NCBI GenBank assembly: GCA_958295665.1
Contig: OY282560.1
Location: 149,243,745 to 149,307,744, forward strand
Direction of reading: 5' to 3'
Origin: Tipula vernalis
Lineage: Eukaryota > Arthropoda > Insecta > Diptera > Tipulidae
Length of the DNA: 64,000 nt
Position 1 is the first letter of the stretch. The number at the start of each line of letters is the position of its first letter. The translations under genes and the position numbers were made by a program. This document shows positions 1 through 9,975 of the stretch, one piece after another. Under the pieces are notes generated by a model. It was not told the DNA's origin and ran no database searches. It worked only from the letters and a program-made list of their open reading frames with translations.

Positions 1-74
1 TTTTTTTTTTTTAATGTACCTGCAATTTAGGGGAAAACCCGAAAATTTGTAGTAGTAAGTATAGAAATTTTATC

Positions 75-330
75 TTTAATATTAATTTCACCACCGATCT
101 CAATACACCACTTCCGACTCATTGAGTTGGATAAATTTTTCAAGTCGTAGAAGGTATAGATTCCTAGATATTTATCAACAAACTTTTTAAAGCTTGAATT
201 GATTCTGGGGCATTCTTGCTACGTTTAGCTTCATTTTAGACCAAACATTTTCTATTGGGTTTTAGTCTGAGCTGTACCGGGGGCAGTTCAACATATCAAT
301 ATTTTGCGAAAGTATCCACAATTCAAAATT
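75..330 (-). pseudogene. Tc1/mariner transposase C-terminal remnant
   Basis: Reading the minus strand from about 330 downwards gives a block like the end of a Tc1/mariner DDE transposase. It contains the core NPIENVWSKMK, preceded by a YSSD segment, which corresponds to the usual SPDLNPIENVW motif around the second catalytic Asp. The Leu of that motif is replaced here by a TAA stop, and further stops and frame changes follow. A downstream piece (YDLKNL..SM, then GGEIN) matches the end of the family. Only this C-terminal part is visible and no terminal inverted repeat was found, so it is a dead fragment. Family assignment is from motif recognition only. Confidence 0.65.
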
Positions 331-494
331 AATATATTATGGTAGTTGTTATGTTTGTAAATAACATTTAAATATACAAAATAAGATTCCACTTCTGATT
401 TTAATACAATTTATTAAATATTAGAAAAGAGTTATTTGTGTTGTTTCAACAATGAACTTTACTGTATTAATAATCATTTTCGACTCTTATTTTA

Positions 495-1172
495 TTATAT
501 ACATAATTTTGGTGCACTCGTTTCTAGATAATATTTTGTTTGCAAGCTCCTATTTAAAATACCCGCTCCTTCAAAATTATTAAGTTCTGGTTGACGAGGT
601 CTCAGCTGATTTTGATGTCGCTTTAACTGTTGACCCCTCTCACTGTTGACTATGTAGAGCATTCGACCAATCACTTTAGTGATGGTTCCCTTCAGCCATT
701 TTGGTCCAGTTGAAAAGTTCCTGAGATAAACTTCTTGATTGGTACAGAACTTTGTTATTTTCAATTTGTCCTTACTCGATCTTGGGAACAACAAAGACAG
801 ATGTGTTTTAGGTTGCCTGCCATGCAGAATTTCACTCGATGATTGATTTGTTGTTGGCTCCTGGAGAGAAACGGTAAGTACTCAAAAATATTAGCAAAGC
901 AAGATCAGTTGTCCCTCCTTCTCTCATTTCTTTTGTCAATGTGGCTTTAAACGTTCTGACAAAACGTTCTGCTTCACCATTTGGCGCTGGATGGAATGGT
1001 GCGGTGGTAAGGTGCTCAATACCATTTTTTTTTTACAAAACTCCGCAAATTCATGTGATGTGAAAGAGGGTCCATTGTCACTGATAACTGTATCTGGTAG
1101 TCCCTCTGTAGTGAAAATGCCTATTAAGGCCCGAATTGTTGTCTTTGAAGTAATATCAGCCACCTTAATTAC
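495..1172 (-). pseudogene. Gypsy element A: distal integrase (core and C-terminal part)
   Basis: Two minus-strand pieces belong together. The one at 936-1163 holds an integrase core segment with the second catalytic Asp in VISDNGPSF. The one at 495-794 is the integrase C-terminal domain, with KWLKGTITKVIGRMLYIV followed by KRHQNQLRPR, typical of K02A2.6-like Ty3/gypsy elements. They lie in different frames, so the copy is broken. The upstream half of the same integrase is at 6950-7186; element B is inserted between them. No 3' LTR was recognised beyond 495. Confidence 0.8.
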
Positions 1173-1176
1173 ATAT
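1173..1176. repeat. Target-site duplication of element B (left copy, ATAT)
   Basis: ATAT at 1173-1176 is repeated at 6946-6949, immediately outside the two LTRs of element B. Removing element B plus one copy of ATAT rejoins the integrase of element A in a single reading frame, which supports this choice over an alternative TATA border. Confidence 0.75.
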
Positions 1177-1499
1177 TATAACAGTGGGTATTGGCCGATA
1201 AGGTGTAATACGTTCCTTTTTTTTTTTTTTTTTTTTAATTAATAAAATTAAACTCAACAACTTTTTTTTTTAAATTTTTTTTATTATATTACAAACATGT
1301 CAGACTTCCTCTTCTTTCTTTTTCTCTTTTTTTTCTTTTTTACAAGATTTCAGGGTTTTCTAACACACGACTCTCGCTATTCACCTTTATCCGAATGTAT
1401 CGGTTTATACGATAGATGGCATTGATAATTATAATATATTCTCCATATAATAATTCAAACTACGTTAAAATACGTTAATCTTAAATAATATTGGTTATA
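1177..1499 (-). repeat. 3' LTR of gypsy element B
   Basis: About 323 bp nearly identical to 6622-6945, including a long T run, a CT-rich tract and a shared border ending TTGGTTATA. The element reads on the minus strand, so this is the 3' LTR. A purine-rich tract on the minus strand (AGAGGGGGAGG, complement of 1501-1511) lies directly upstream of it, as expected for a polypurine tract. The inferred termini are TATAAC..GTTATA rather than TG..CA. Confidence 0.85.
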
Positions 1500-1737
1500 A
1501 CCTCCCCCTCTGAATTCAAAATTCGTCCCGAATTAAATTCAGAAACAATTAAAAGTTGCTTTATAAATTATAAATATAAGATATAAAGGAATGTGGTGGC
1601 AACCACATATCAAAACGAAACAAACACATAAGTCCAATGTGTTTTTTTTATACATTAAATGATTTTAAAATAATAAACAAAATTAATATGAATTCACATA
1701 CTCGTACAAATATAATGCATTTTGAGCTTTTGTTTTG

Positions 1738-1962
1738 TTATATCATAGTATTACGATATCGCAAAGGCTTTCTAATTATTCGATTGCTACGGGAGCTTGT
1801 GGTGGTAGTTGGCATGGTTGAAGCATCACTTTCTTCGCTCTCACCCAATACATCCCTAATGTTTGTCACTTCGTGATTCAATTTCGTAAAACTTTCAAAC
1901 TCTTCGTTATCCCTTGAATTAAATTGAAGGGTTTCATCCGTTACATGGGAACCCTCTATCAA
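1738..1962 (-). CDS. Element B short terminal ORF
   Basis: A 74-codon minus-strand frame between the integrase C-terminal end and the 3' LTR. It is rich in Glu, Ser and Thr with a basic tail (SRSNRIIRKPLRYRN). It overlaps the end of the preceding frame by 4 bp and is probably the last part of the pol polyprotein after a frameshift. Many gypsy-type pol proteins end in a basic, low-complexity tail like this. No domain is recognised. Confidence 0.4.
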   Translation of the reverse strand: MIEGSHVTDETLQFNSRDNEEFESFTKLNHEVTNIRDVLGESEESDASTMPTTTTSSRSNRIIRKPLRYRNTMI

Positions 1963-2627
1963 CGCGTAGAACTACAACTTCCATTTATAGAGGTCTCAGT
2001 GATTTCTATGATAGAAGTATCTCCTGTTCTCAGGTGAGAAGTGGGAGGACGACCTCGCTTTCGAATAGGATGACGAATCGGATTATGAGAATCACCTACA
2101 TACGGAGTAAGGTGAGAGACATGGTAGGTACCTACATAATCATTATTAACTGTTTCAATCTCACATGAGGTAGGCGATTTGAATGAGCGAACTCTATATG
2201 GGCCATCACGCTTAGGAACAAATTTAGCAGTTACACCCTTTTGGCTATCACTAAGTAATTGTGTCTTTACCAGGACCAAATCTCCAGTTTTTAGTTTATG
2301 AGATCGACGTTTCATGTCCGCATAATATTTCCATCCATCCTGACGAATTTCGTGTGTTTCTCGAGCATTTTTTATAACGTTGTCCATTTGCAATAAAAAC
2401 GGACTAATTTGTGGTATGAAATTGTCATCACAAATTTTGGGTCGGGTGTAATGCAACACATCCGAAATGTTTCTTAGTTCTCGACCGAAGGTCAGGTATG
2501 CGGTAGTATATCCGACAGATTCCGAGATTGTTGAATTTAATGAAAACCGTATTGCTGGAAGAAAATTGGGCCAGGATCCATGGTTGTCTTGAACTAAGAT
2601 AGCTAATTTTGTTTTTATATCACGATT
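1959..2627 (-). pseudogene. Element B integrase C-terminal domain
   Basis: The minus-strand frame is the same as that of the integrase core upstream but is separated from it by a stop at 2625-2627. It shows KTGDLVLVKTQ and FVPKRDGPYRV, the conserved C-terminal signature of Ty3/gypsy integrases, then a basic tail (RHPIRKRGRPP). In an active element this domain would help bind DNA and join the cDNA to the target. Confidence 0.8.
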
Positions 2628-3563
2628 TCACCGCTCGACAGGATTTGCTTGAGGATGATATTTTGGAGTAAGGTTTTGGTGTATTCCAAAGAATTCTGAA
2701 ACTTGTTGCATCACTTGACTGACAAACTGAGTTCCGTTATCTGAAATTAATCTGCGAGGCACTCCGAATCGTAAAAACCATTCATTTATCAGCACCTTTG
2801 CAACACTTTCAGCATTCGCATTCTTCAAAGGGAAAAGTTCGGTCCATTTAGTTGCAATATCTTCTATCACTAAAATATGTTTATACCCTTCGGTGGATTC
2901 GACTAGTGGACCAAATAAATCTATGGCCAAAACTTCAGAACGCTGCGCCATAACCGGTGTTTTCAATAATCCTGCTGGTTTAAGATTGGTAATTTTATAA
3001 CGTTGACATTCTGGACATGCTTTTACAAATTCGGTGATAGATCTCCTCATACCTAACCAGTAGTATTTGGAGGATATCTTTTTAAATGTTGGTTCAATAC
3101 CTATATGTCCAGCAGTTAAATCACTATGACAAGATTTCAAAATCTCTAATTGCGATTGAGTGGGGATAACCAATTGAAGTTCATCTGAATCTGAATCCGG
3201 ATTATAGCGATACAATACGCCCCCTTCTACCAGGTAGCCTCTATCGATCCAGTTAGTTAAATTAGGGTCTTCAGGTGTTTCGAAACTTGTAATAATGTTA
3301 TTAAGAGCTTCGTCTTCAAGTTGAGATTGACGAATCACTCTAGAACCTTTTTGTGGGACATCAATTTGAATTGAGCATATGCCACATGTGGAATTATCCT
3401 CGCATGAAGGCCGAGATAGCATATCAGCTAGCACATTTGCTTTACCAGGCGTATATGTTATTTTGATATTATGACATTGGATTAATAGGACCCATCGAGC
3501 GAGACGTCCTGAAGGACTTCGTAGGGACATAAGCCACTTAAGAGCCTGGTGGTTCGTACTCAC
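2628..3563 (-). pseudogene. Element B RNase H end and integrase zinc-binding and core domains
   Basis: The 311-codon minus-strand frame opens with the end of RNase H (STNHQALKWLMSLRSPSGR, then ADMLSRPS). A zinc-binding region follows, with HIG..PTFKKI and a CPECQRY pair. The integrase core has Asp in AIDLFGPLV, Asp in LISDNGTQF and Glu in the final NPVER. The frame ends in a stop right after VER. RNase H and integrase are expected to be contiguous in gypsy pol. The frame begins after a frameshift in the A run near 3598-3606. Confidence 0.85.
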
Positions 3564-3591
3564 TTCAACTTCTGAACCATCAATATATCCT

Positions 3592-4833
3592 CTAAATTTT
3601 TTTTAGTGCCCATATAACTGCTAACGCTTCCCTTTCGGTGGTATTATAATTACGTTCCGCCGAGGAGAGTAAACGGCTTGCATACTCGATTAGTCTCTCA
3701 TCTGGGCCTACACCTTGGAGGAGAACGGCACCCAGAGCGTAATTCAAAGCGTCTGTGCGAAGTATAAATGGTTGTGTTTCATCAATCTGTTTTAAAATCG
3801 GAGCAGTTACTAAAAGATCTTTAAGTGTTTGAAACGCAATACTATGTTGGTCTGTCCATTTCCATTTGGATGCCTTTCGAGTTAACTCGCTCAATGGTCT
3901 ACAAATATTGGCGAAATTTGGGACGAATTTACATTACCAACTACACGTCTGGAGAAAACTCTTAAGGTGGCGGATATTCTTTGGTAGGGGCATATTCTTA
4001 ATTGCGCTGACTTTTCCTGGGTTGACTTTGATACCTGTGGTAGTTATTAGGTGTCCCAAATATTTAACTTCATTTTTAAAAAAACAACACTTATCTCGAT
4101 TGGCAATCAAATTATACTGTTTTAAATGCTCGAAAACGCGTTTCAAATCATTATAGTGTTGGTCAAAGGTTTTCGATAAAACAATTATATCGTTTAGATA
4201 CGCCAGAATTGTGATATCAGGTAACCCCGATTTGAATCGATTTATTAGCCTCTGAAAGGTTGCAGGTGCGTTTTTTAAGCCAAAAGGCATTCTTTTAAAA
4301 TGATGTAGGCCAAATAAGGTAACAAATGCAGTTTTGTCACGATCAGCTTCAGCAACAGGCACCTGCCAATAACCGGATTTCAAATCAATGGTGGACATAT
4401 ATACAGTTTCTTTAGCTAATTGTAAAAGGTCATCAATTTGAGGCATAGGGTATTTGTCAGCCACTGTGATCGCGTTTAACTTTCTATAGTCAATACATAC
4501 TCGAAACGACTTATCTGGTTTAGGTACTAGCACAACCGGAGCCGCCCAAGGTGACTCACATTCCTCCACGACACCATCTTGTAGCATCTTATCTATTTCG
4601 GTCTTCAGAATATTTTGCTTTTCGCTGTTCAATCTATATGGAGGAACTGCAATTGGAGTACAATTAGGATTATCTAAAACAATACGATGTTCGGCGAACG
4701 AAGTAGGTTCTCCCCCTAGCGTGAAAATCGCCGAATGTTCATTAAGCAAACTATTTACTTTAATTTTTTCATCAACAGATAATTGTAATCCTTCATTGCC
4801 TAAAAGCATTTGTAATGAAAAAACATCGACCAA
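3592..4833 (-). pseudogene. Element B reverse transcriptase and start of RNase H, with YLND in the active site
   Basis: On the minus strand, 4833-3934 encodes a Ty3/gypsy reverse transcriptase: LVPKPDKSFRVCIDYRKLN, PQIDDLL, TIDLKSGYWQV, FGLKNAPATFQRL and a catalytic box reading ILAYLNDIIVLS. The box should be YLDD or Y[V/M]DD, so the first Asp of the pair is Asn. A TAA replaces the Tyr after SFLQTCSW at 3934. Beyond that stop the same frame continues as the connection/RNase H region (PLSELTRKASKW, RTDALNYALGAVLLQG) to 3592. The active-site change alone should abolish polymerisation. Confidence 0.88.
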
Positions 4834-4836
4834 TTT

Positions 4837-5469
4837 TCAAGGAGGATCATGTTCATAAATCATTTCGAACCAATTTTCCGAGTCAACAAATTTCCATTTT
4901 GAATTGGAAAAATCTAAGACTAATTGGGCTGCTGTTATGAAATCTATACCAAGTAGGGTATGTTGAACGTTAGCTTCAGGGAATGCAATAAAAGTGGTTG
5001 GTATTAGTTTATTTTTTAACATGACGTCAACCTTAAACACAAGCGATACCAAAGATTTCTCAGAGCCATCGGCTAATATAATTGGCAAATTAATGGTATC
5101 AAATTCCAAATAATGTTTTTGAAGAATTATTGACAATTTTTCGCTGGCAATGCATGACTTTGCCGCGGTATCTATCAATGCCGATCCTGTTTCATTAAGA
5201 ATTTGAATAATAACAAGAGGACGAGGATGGAGTTGAATAGTTGACGATAACGAAGCAAACGAAAATGACTTTAGTGCAGATGCAATGATGTCGTCATCAC
5301 CATTTTCAGTTATTTGACGGTTCGAATGATCTAAATTAGTTGAACATATCGACGTGGTTGGTTTGTTAGACTTACATTTGGGACAATTGCTTTTAATTAC
5401 ACCGGGCTCATTACAACCGTAACACTTTATAATGGGTTTTATTTCGTTTTTATTATCCACAGAATTCAA
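4837..5469 (-). pseudogene. Element B protease region
   Basis: This minus-strand frame starts after a knuckle-like CYGCNEPG..KSNCPKC segment. It contains a retropepsin-like site reading ALIDTAAKSCIA (the family consensus is DT/SGA), then a flap-like region and LLGIDFITAAQLVLD, the conserved ALIGxDFL segment near the end of gypsy proteases. A TGA separates it from the RT in the same frame, so gag-pol was probably one long frame here. The DTAA variant is slightly atypical. Confidence 0.75.
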
Positions 5470-5483
5470 ATTTTTTTTCGTTG

Positions 5484-6181
5484 GATTCGAATTATTATGA
5501 GAGTTGGATACCTGAACTTTTCCCCGTTTAGTGCATTCATCAATTTCATGACCTCTGAGACGACAGTACCGGCAATATTTATTCGATTTATTTCTATCGA
5601 CATCACGATCTTTCTTTATATGATTTTCCGTGCCGTGCCTTTGTGATCAAATCACTATATGTCTCAATATCACCTCGACCTATTTTAGAACGCAATTTAA
5701 GAGATAACAATCCGTAAATCATATCGAGCTGAACGGATTCACTCAATTGACTTCTCGGGACTTTCGAAAATAATGCTCGCTTCTGACATACAAATAAATC
5801 TGTCTTTGTTTCACCTTGAGACGTAGCAAAAATTTCCATATATATCTGGTGTGCCTGTTTAATTATTTCATAATTAGATTTCAAAAGCTCAATTGCCTCT
5901 TCAAAACTAGTTACCGTATCCTTAATACCTTGCCACCAAATACCCGCATCTCCAGTTAATAAAAGAGGGAAACATTTCAATGCCACGTCGTCTTTGATAT
6001 TTTCGGTGTCTTTAAAAACGAGAACCGTGTTTACAAAATGTTCTAAATCTTTTCTATCCCCGTTAAAACGCATTGCACACTTTGAAAAACTCATCCCCGT
6101 TGTATGAGGTGGTGTCGTTTGATGACCCAATGAGTCACGAAACGTATTTAGTATTTCAGTCAACTGCTCTGAACTAATCAT
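5484..6181 (-). pseudogene. Element B gag with CCHC zinc knuckle
   Basis: The minus-strand frame 6181-5603 is a 192-codon gag of the retrotrans_gag type: MRFNGDRKDLEHFVNTV, ALKCFPLLLTGDAGIWWQ, and DLFVCQKRALFSKVPRSQLSE. Just downstream in another frame (about 5590-5484) lies a knuckle CRYCRLRGHEIDEC (C-X2-C-X4-H-X4-C), so a frameshift splits gag. The start at 6181 is preceded by a 440-bp leader up to the 5' LTR. Confidence 0.8.
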
Positions 6182-6621
6182 TTTTAATTGAATATTTAGA
6201 TTTTTACCTTTTAATTGATTTTGCTGTAAATTGTTATATTCCGGAACTCCTTTCTGTTGTGGAATGTGTGTTTGCTTGCCTGTCTTGTCTGATGGCTTTG
6301 TAATAAATTTAACCTTCTTTGTATCTGTATCTTGATGCGATTCCGGATGGTTACCGTTGATAGATATAATTTTATTATTTATCTTCTTTTGCTGATCTGG
6401 TTACAGTTTTTTGTGGATTTTGGTCTGGTTTCTTACTATTCCCGGTTAACCTGTTCATATAATGTATGAAATAACCTCACTTTTGCCCTTGGAATGATGA
6501 AACAACGACGATTGTACACTGTACGACCACGTGTGTTAACTTTTTCAAGACAAAACAAAAAAATGTATTTCACTGTATTTCCAATTTATAATTGGCCAAA
6601 CGTTGGAGCGCCCGCCAGTTT

Positions 6622-6945
6622 TATAACAGTGGGTATTGGGCGATAAGGTGTAATACGTTCCTTTTTTTTTTTTTTTTTTTTTTTAATTAATAAAATAAAC
6701 TCAACAACTTTTTCTTTTAATTTTTTTTATTACATTACAAACATGTCAGACTTCCTCTTCTTTCTTTTTCTCTTTTTTTTCTATTTTACAAGATTTCAGG
6801 GTTTTCTAACACACGACTCTCGCTATTCACCTTTATCCGAATGTATCGGTTTATACGATAGATGGCATTGATAATTATAATATATTCTCCATATAATAAT
6901 TCAAACTACGTTAAAATACGTTAATCTTAAATAATATTGGTTATA
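6622..6945 (-). repeat. 5' LTR of gypsy element B
   Basis: 324 bp, almost identical to 1177-1499. For the minus-strand element this is the 5' LTR. Differences from the partner are few: a C/G change near 6639, T-run length, and small changes near 6712 and 6782. The right border TTGGTTATA is followed by the second ATAT target duplicate at 6946-6949. Confidence 0.85.
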
Positions 6946-6949
6946 ATAT

Positions 6950-7188
6950 GGATATTTTGAGAAACTATCCACACAAATTAACCACATGTGGTTTAGGAAA
7001 GGTCCCGCAAAATCAATATGTATGCGTTCCCAAGGTTTAGTTGCGGAAGGCCAGCTACTAAATTGCTTTGGCGGGTTAGGAGCCACTTCTTGAGAACTTC
7101 TACATGCCTTTGCAGCATACTCAAGCTCTTAATCGATTTTCGGCCACCAACAATATCGACGGGCTAGTTGCTTCATCCTCACAACGCC
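6950..7188 (-). pseudogene. Gypsy element A: integrase zinc-binding region and start of core
   Basis: The minus strand shows KPWERIHIDFAGPF, the integrase core start with its first catalytic Asp, then ICVDSFSKYPY where the insertion of element B cuts the domain. Upstream (about 7090-7188) a degenerate zinc-binding region reads RRYCWWPKI and then KACRSS, in which the second Cys of the CxxC pair is lost. There are in-frame stops. This is the K02A2.6-like gypsy lineage and continues at 495-1172. Confidence 0.8.
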
Positions 7189-8115
7189 CTAATGTCCAAT
7201 ATGAAGCATCTTTAACACTTCACGTCGCAAACTGATAGGAACTACCACTCTTGTGTGTTCAGTCTGCAATAGCAAAACATCATTAAAACAATTTAGTGCA
7301 TTTTTTCTTACCGCAAAAGACTGCAAGTCACGGTCCACCGTGCTTGGCCAGCCACTTCTCGTGAATTTTAGAATTTTTGACAATTGATGATCTTTCATGG
7401 TTGCTTCGCTGATTTTCTGGCTATCAATCGGGAAATTCAACAAATTTTCTTCGTACATCTCGTCGACTTCAAATGCACATTGCTCCTCTCGATCAAATTC
7501 TTCATCAGGCCCTACTGGGAACCGTGAGAGTGCATCAGCATTATTACCATGCTTTTCTGTTGGTTTGTATCTGATTGTGTAGGTGTAACCCATCAGAAAG
7601 ATTACCCACCTTTGTAATCTATTTATAGTCATTACTGGTAGACCTTTTTCAGGGTTGAAAAGTGAAACCAAAGGCTTATGGTCCGTCACTAAAACGAATT
7701 GACGTCCATACAGGTACTGATGATACTTACGATAACAAAACACAATCGACAGAGCTTCCTTCTCGATTTGACTATATCTGCGTTAGTGCTCATCCAATGT
7801 CTTTGACCCAAACACAATTGGATGCTCGGAACCGTCCGGATATATGTGTGATAAGATAGCTCCTATTCCGTAACTAGATGCATCAGTCGCCAGAATTAAT
7901 GGATAATCTGGGCGATAATGAACCAACATTACTGTATCCAACAGACATTTCTTTATTGTTTGGAACGCATTTTCTTATCTTTGTGTCCACTGAAAAACAG
8001 CATCATTCCTTCTCAGCTCATTTAGTGGAGCTGCAATTTGAGAAAAAATTTTAATAAAGCGATTATAGTAATTTACTTTATCCAAAAATGCGCTTAAATC
8101 TTTCAGTTCCTTCGG
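7189..8115 (-). pseudogene. Gypsy element A: RNase H and connection domain
   Basis: Minus strand 7743-7189 encodes RNase H-like sequence: FVLVTDHKPLVSLFNPEKG, NRLQRWVIFLMGYTYTI and NADALSRFP, typical of K02A2.6-like elements. The region 7750-8115 (connection and first half of RNase H) is recognisable in pieces in other frames and is broken by stops and frameshifts. It follows the RT at 8116-8991. Confidence 0.8.
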
Positions 8116-8991
8116 TCATGGCATGTCTCTAATTGCTATGAGACGGGAGTCAGACGGGCGTATACCACTTTCATCTAAAATATACCCAAGATATTGGATT
8201 TCACGCTGAAAAATTTTACATTTCAAGCGATTACACCGAAGGTTAGCATCACCTAATCTCTTCAAAACGACTTCCAAATTCGCCATGTGTTCATCTTCAG
8301 TACGTCCTGTAATGATAATGTCGTCTTGATATGTCGTAGCAAGATCCAAATCTGCAATCAACTGCTCGACAAAACGTTGATAGATAGCAGGAGCACTGGC
8401 AATTCCGAAAGGAAGGCGCTGGTACTGGAATAATCCAAAAGGAGTTGTTATAATAGCAAGTTCCTTTGACTCATCATCAAGTTCCAATTGAAGGTAGGCG
8501 TCTTTTAAGTCCAGTTTCGAAAATCGTTGACCACCTTGTAGACGCTGAAACAATTCTTCTACTCTGGGAATCGGATACTGTTCCACATTCAATTGAGGAT
8601 TCACAGTCACCTTGAAGTCTCCACAAATGCGTATGTTATTTTGAGGTTTGCTAACCACAACAATGGGTGTTGTCCAGTTGCTGAATTTGACTGGTTTCAA
8701 GACACCTATAGATACAAGCCTGTCAATTTCATTGCGTACTTTACTTTGTTGCTCGAAAGGTAAGGGTCGCACTTTGAATGATCGTGGAGTGTAGTTTTCT
8801 TTCAATGATAAATGTGCTTTAAAAGTTGTGCAGTGTCCCAAACTGTTCTCGAAAACTATACTGTATTTGGAACACAAGTCATCAATTTGTTTGACACAAT
8901 TATCCGATATGTTGAACAAATGTTCCCCATTTAATTTATCATTCGTGATTCGAAATCCGAATGCATTGAACCAATTCATGCCAAAAAACAT
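8116..8991 (-). pseudogene. Gypsy element A: reverse transcriptase
   Basis: The 291-codon minus-strand frame is a Ty3/gypsy RT: FKVRPLPFEQQSKV, PIVVVSKPQNNIRICGDFKVTVN, YPIPRVEELFQRL, SKLDLKDAYLQLEL, TTPFGLFQYQRLPFGIASAPAIYQR and a catalytic box TTYQDDIIITG. YQDD retains both Asp residues. The order and wording match K02A2.6-like pol proteins. The frame itself is open, but the element as a whole is disrupted. Confidence 0.88.
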
Positions 8992-9232
8992 TTGCTCCGT
9001 TTGTGGCTGTCAAAATTTTTGAGGCTGGACTCAAATTTGGCTTACCCAGCTCAACGTATCCATCATTACCCACTAATGAGGCAGTAGCACCGGTATCGAC
9101 TAAAAATTTCAAAATTTTCTTGTTAATTTCCATCGACAAATAGATTTTCTTACCAGCGTGCTGTACTGATTTGCTCGTCAGATGTACACTATAAACAGTG
9201 GACTTCGGATCCCCAATTGAATTGGACGACAC
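8939..9232 (-). pseudogene. Gypsy element A: protease
   Basis: The 97-codon minus-strand frame contains FLVDTGATASLVG, a retropepsin active site, then the start of the flap region. It overlaps the RT frame by 53 bp in a different phase, so there is a frameshift between protease and RT. Confidence 0.75.
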
Positions 9233-9309
9233 TTCCTTCTGTGCCGGATTATTCTTAGCATATTGTATCGCTTGACTAATCTTGTTAGCCTGGAGTGCTG
9301 ATTGCTCAT

Positions 9310-9975
9310 TTATAATCTTGACATCGTCCGATACTGGCGATTCCAGATACTCAAATAAATCGATACTATATGTGTTCTCAAATGATGGACTTCGACGTTG
9401 ACTATTTGGTTTGATACTGCCTTGACGATTTCCTTTGTCGACTTTCTGTTGACTATGAGGTGATGAACTGCTTTTGCAAACTGACGCAATATGTCCCGTT
9501 TAACCATATCGATGACAATTAGCCGTTAAAAATTTACAATTTTCACGTTCATGATGGCTGTAACACCCAGGACACGATCGAAGTTTAGGATATGATGGCG
9601 TATGACTACGCCTGTAGTGTGAGCGCCTTTTGCTCCGTGAACGACTACGAACGGTATTTGGTTTACTTCCTGTAAGAAATTGTGATTAGGTAATTGTGAA
9701 TTACTTTTCAACACATCAATTGGGGCTTGTGTGCTCTCATGAGCTTGAGCAAGTTTGATGACATCCTCCAACTTCGGGTTTACTAACTGCAAAATTGCTG
9801 TTCTAACGGAGTCATGAATCATATGTAATACTATCATATCCCTAATAGCGGTATCTGGTAAGATTTCTTGCACTCACATTTGAACTCACATTTTACAGCA
9901 GCATCACGTAAATCCGCAATCCATGACATGTACGAATTACCCGGTTTCATTTTTAGCTGCCAAAATTTGAAACGA
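9310..9975 (-). pseudogene. Gypsy element A: gag remnants
   Basis: Minus-strand pieces of a K02A2.6-like gag. At 9975-9875 there is FKFWQLKMKPGNSYMSWIADLRDAA. At 9873-9526 there is ILPDTAIRDMIVLHMIHDSVRTAILQ and KLEDVIKLAQAHEST. Further frames at 9310-9507 seem to be the knuckle-to-protease linker. Several frame changes occur. The 5' end is cut off at about 9976, where copia sequence begins. Confidence 0.7.

Larger units (their letters stand above)
1177..6945 (-). mobile_element. Ty3/gypsy LTR retrotransposon B, near complete, inactivated
   Basis: This 5.8-kb element has two near-identical LTRs (323 and 324 bp), a 4-bp target duplication (ATAT), a polypurine tract next to the 3' LTR and a putative primer-binding site starting TGGCGGGCG just inside the 5' LTR (about 6600-6616, minus strand). 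On the minus strand it encodes gag with a CCHC knuckle, protease, reverse transcriptase, RNase H and integrase in the Ty3/gypsy order. It is inactive: single in-frame stops separate protease from RT, RT from RNase H, and the integrase core from its C-terminal part, and there is a frameshift in an A run inside RNase H. It sits inside the integrase of element A. The high LTR similarity implies a fairly recent insertion. Confidence 0.9.

Noticed and set aside
1..480. Poly(T) at the window start as a LINE or processed gene tail
   Set aside because: There is no coding sequence of a LINE nearby; only the mariner remnant was supported.
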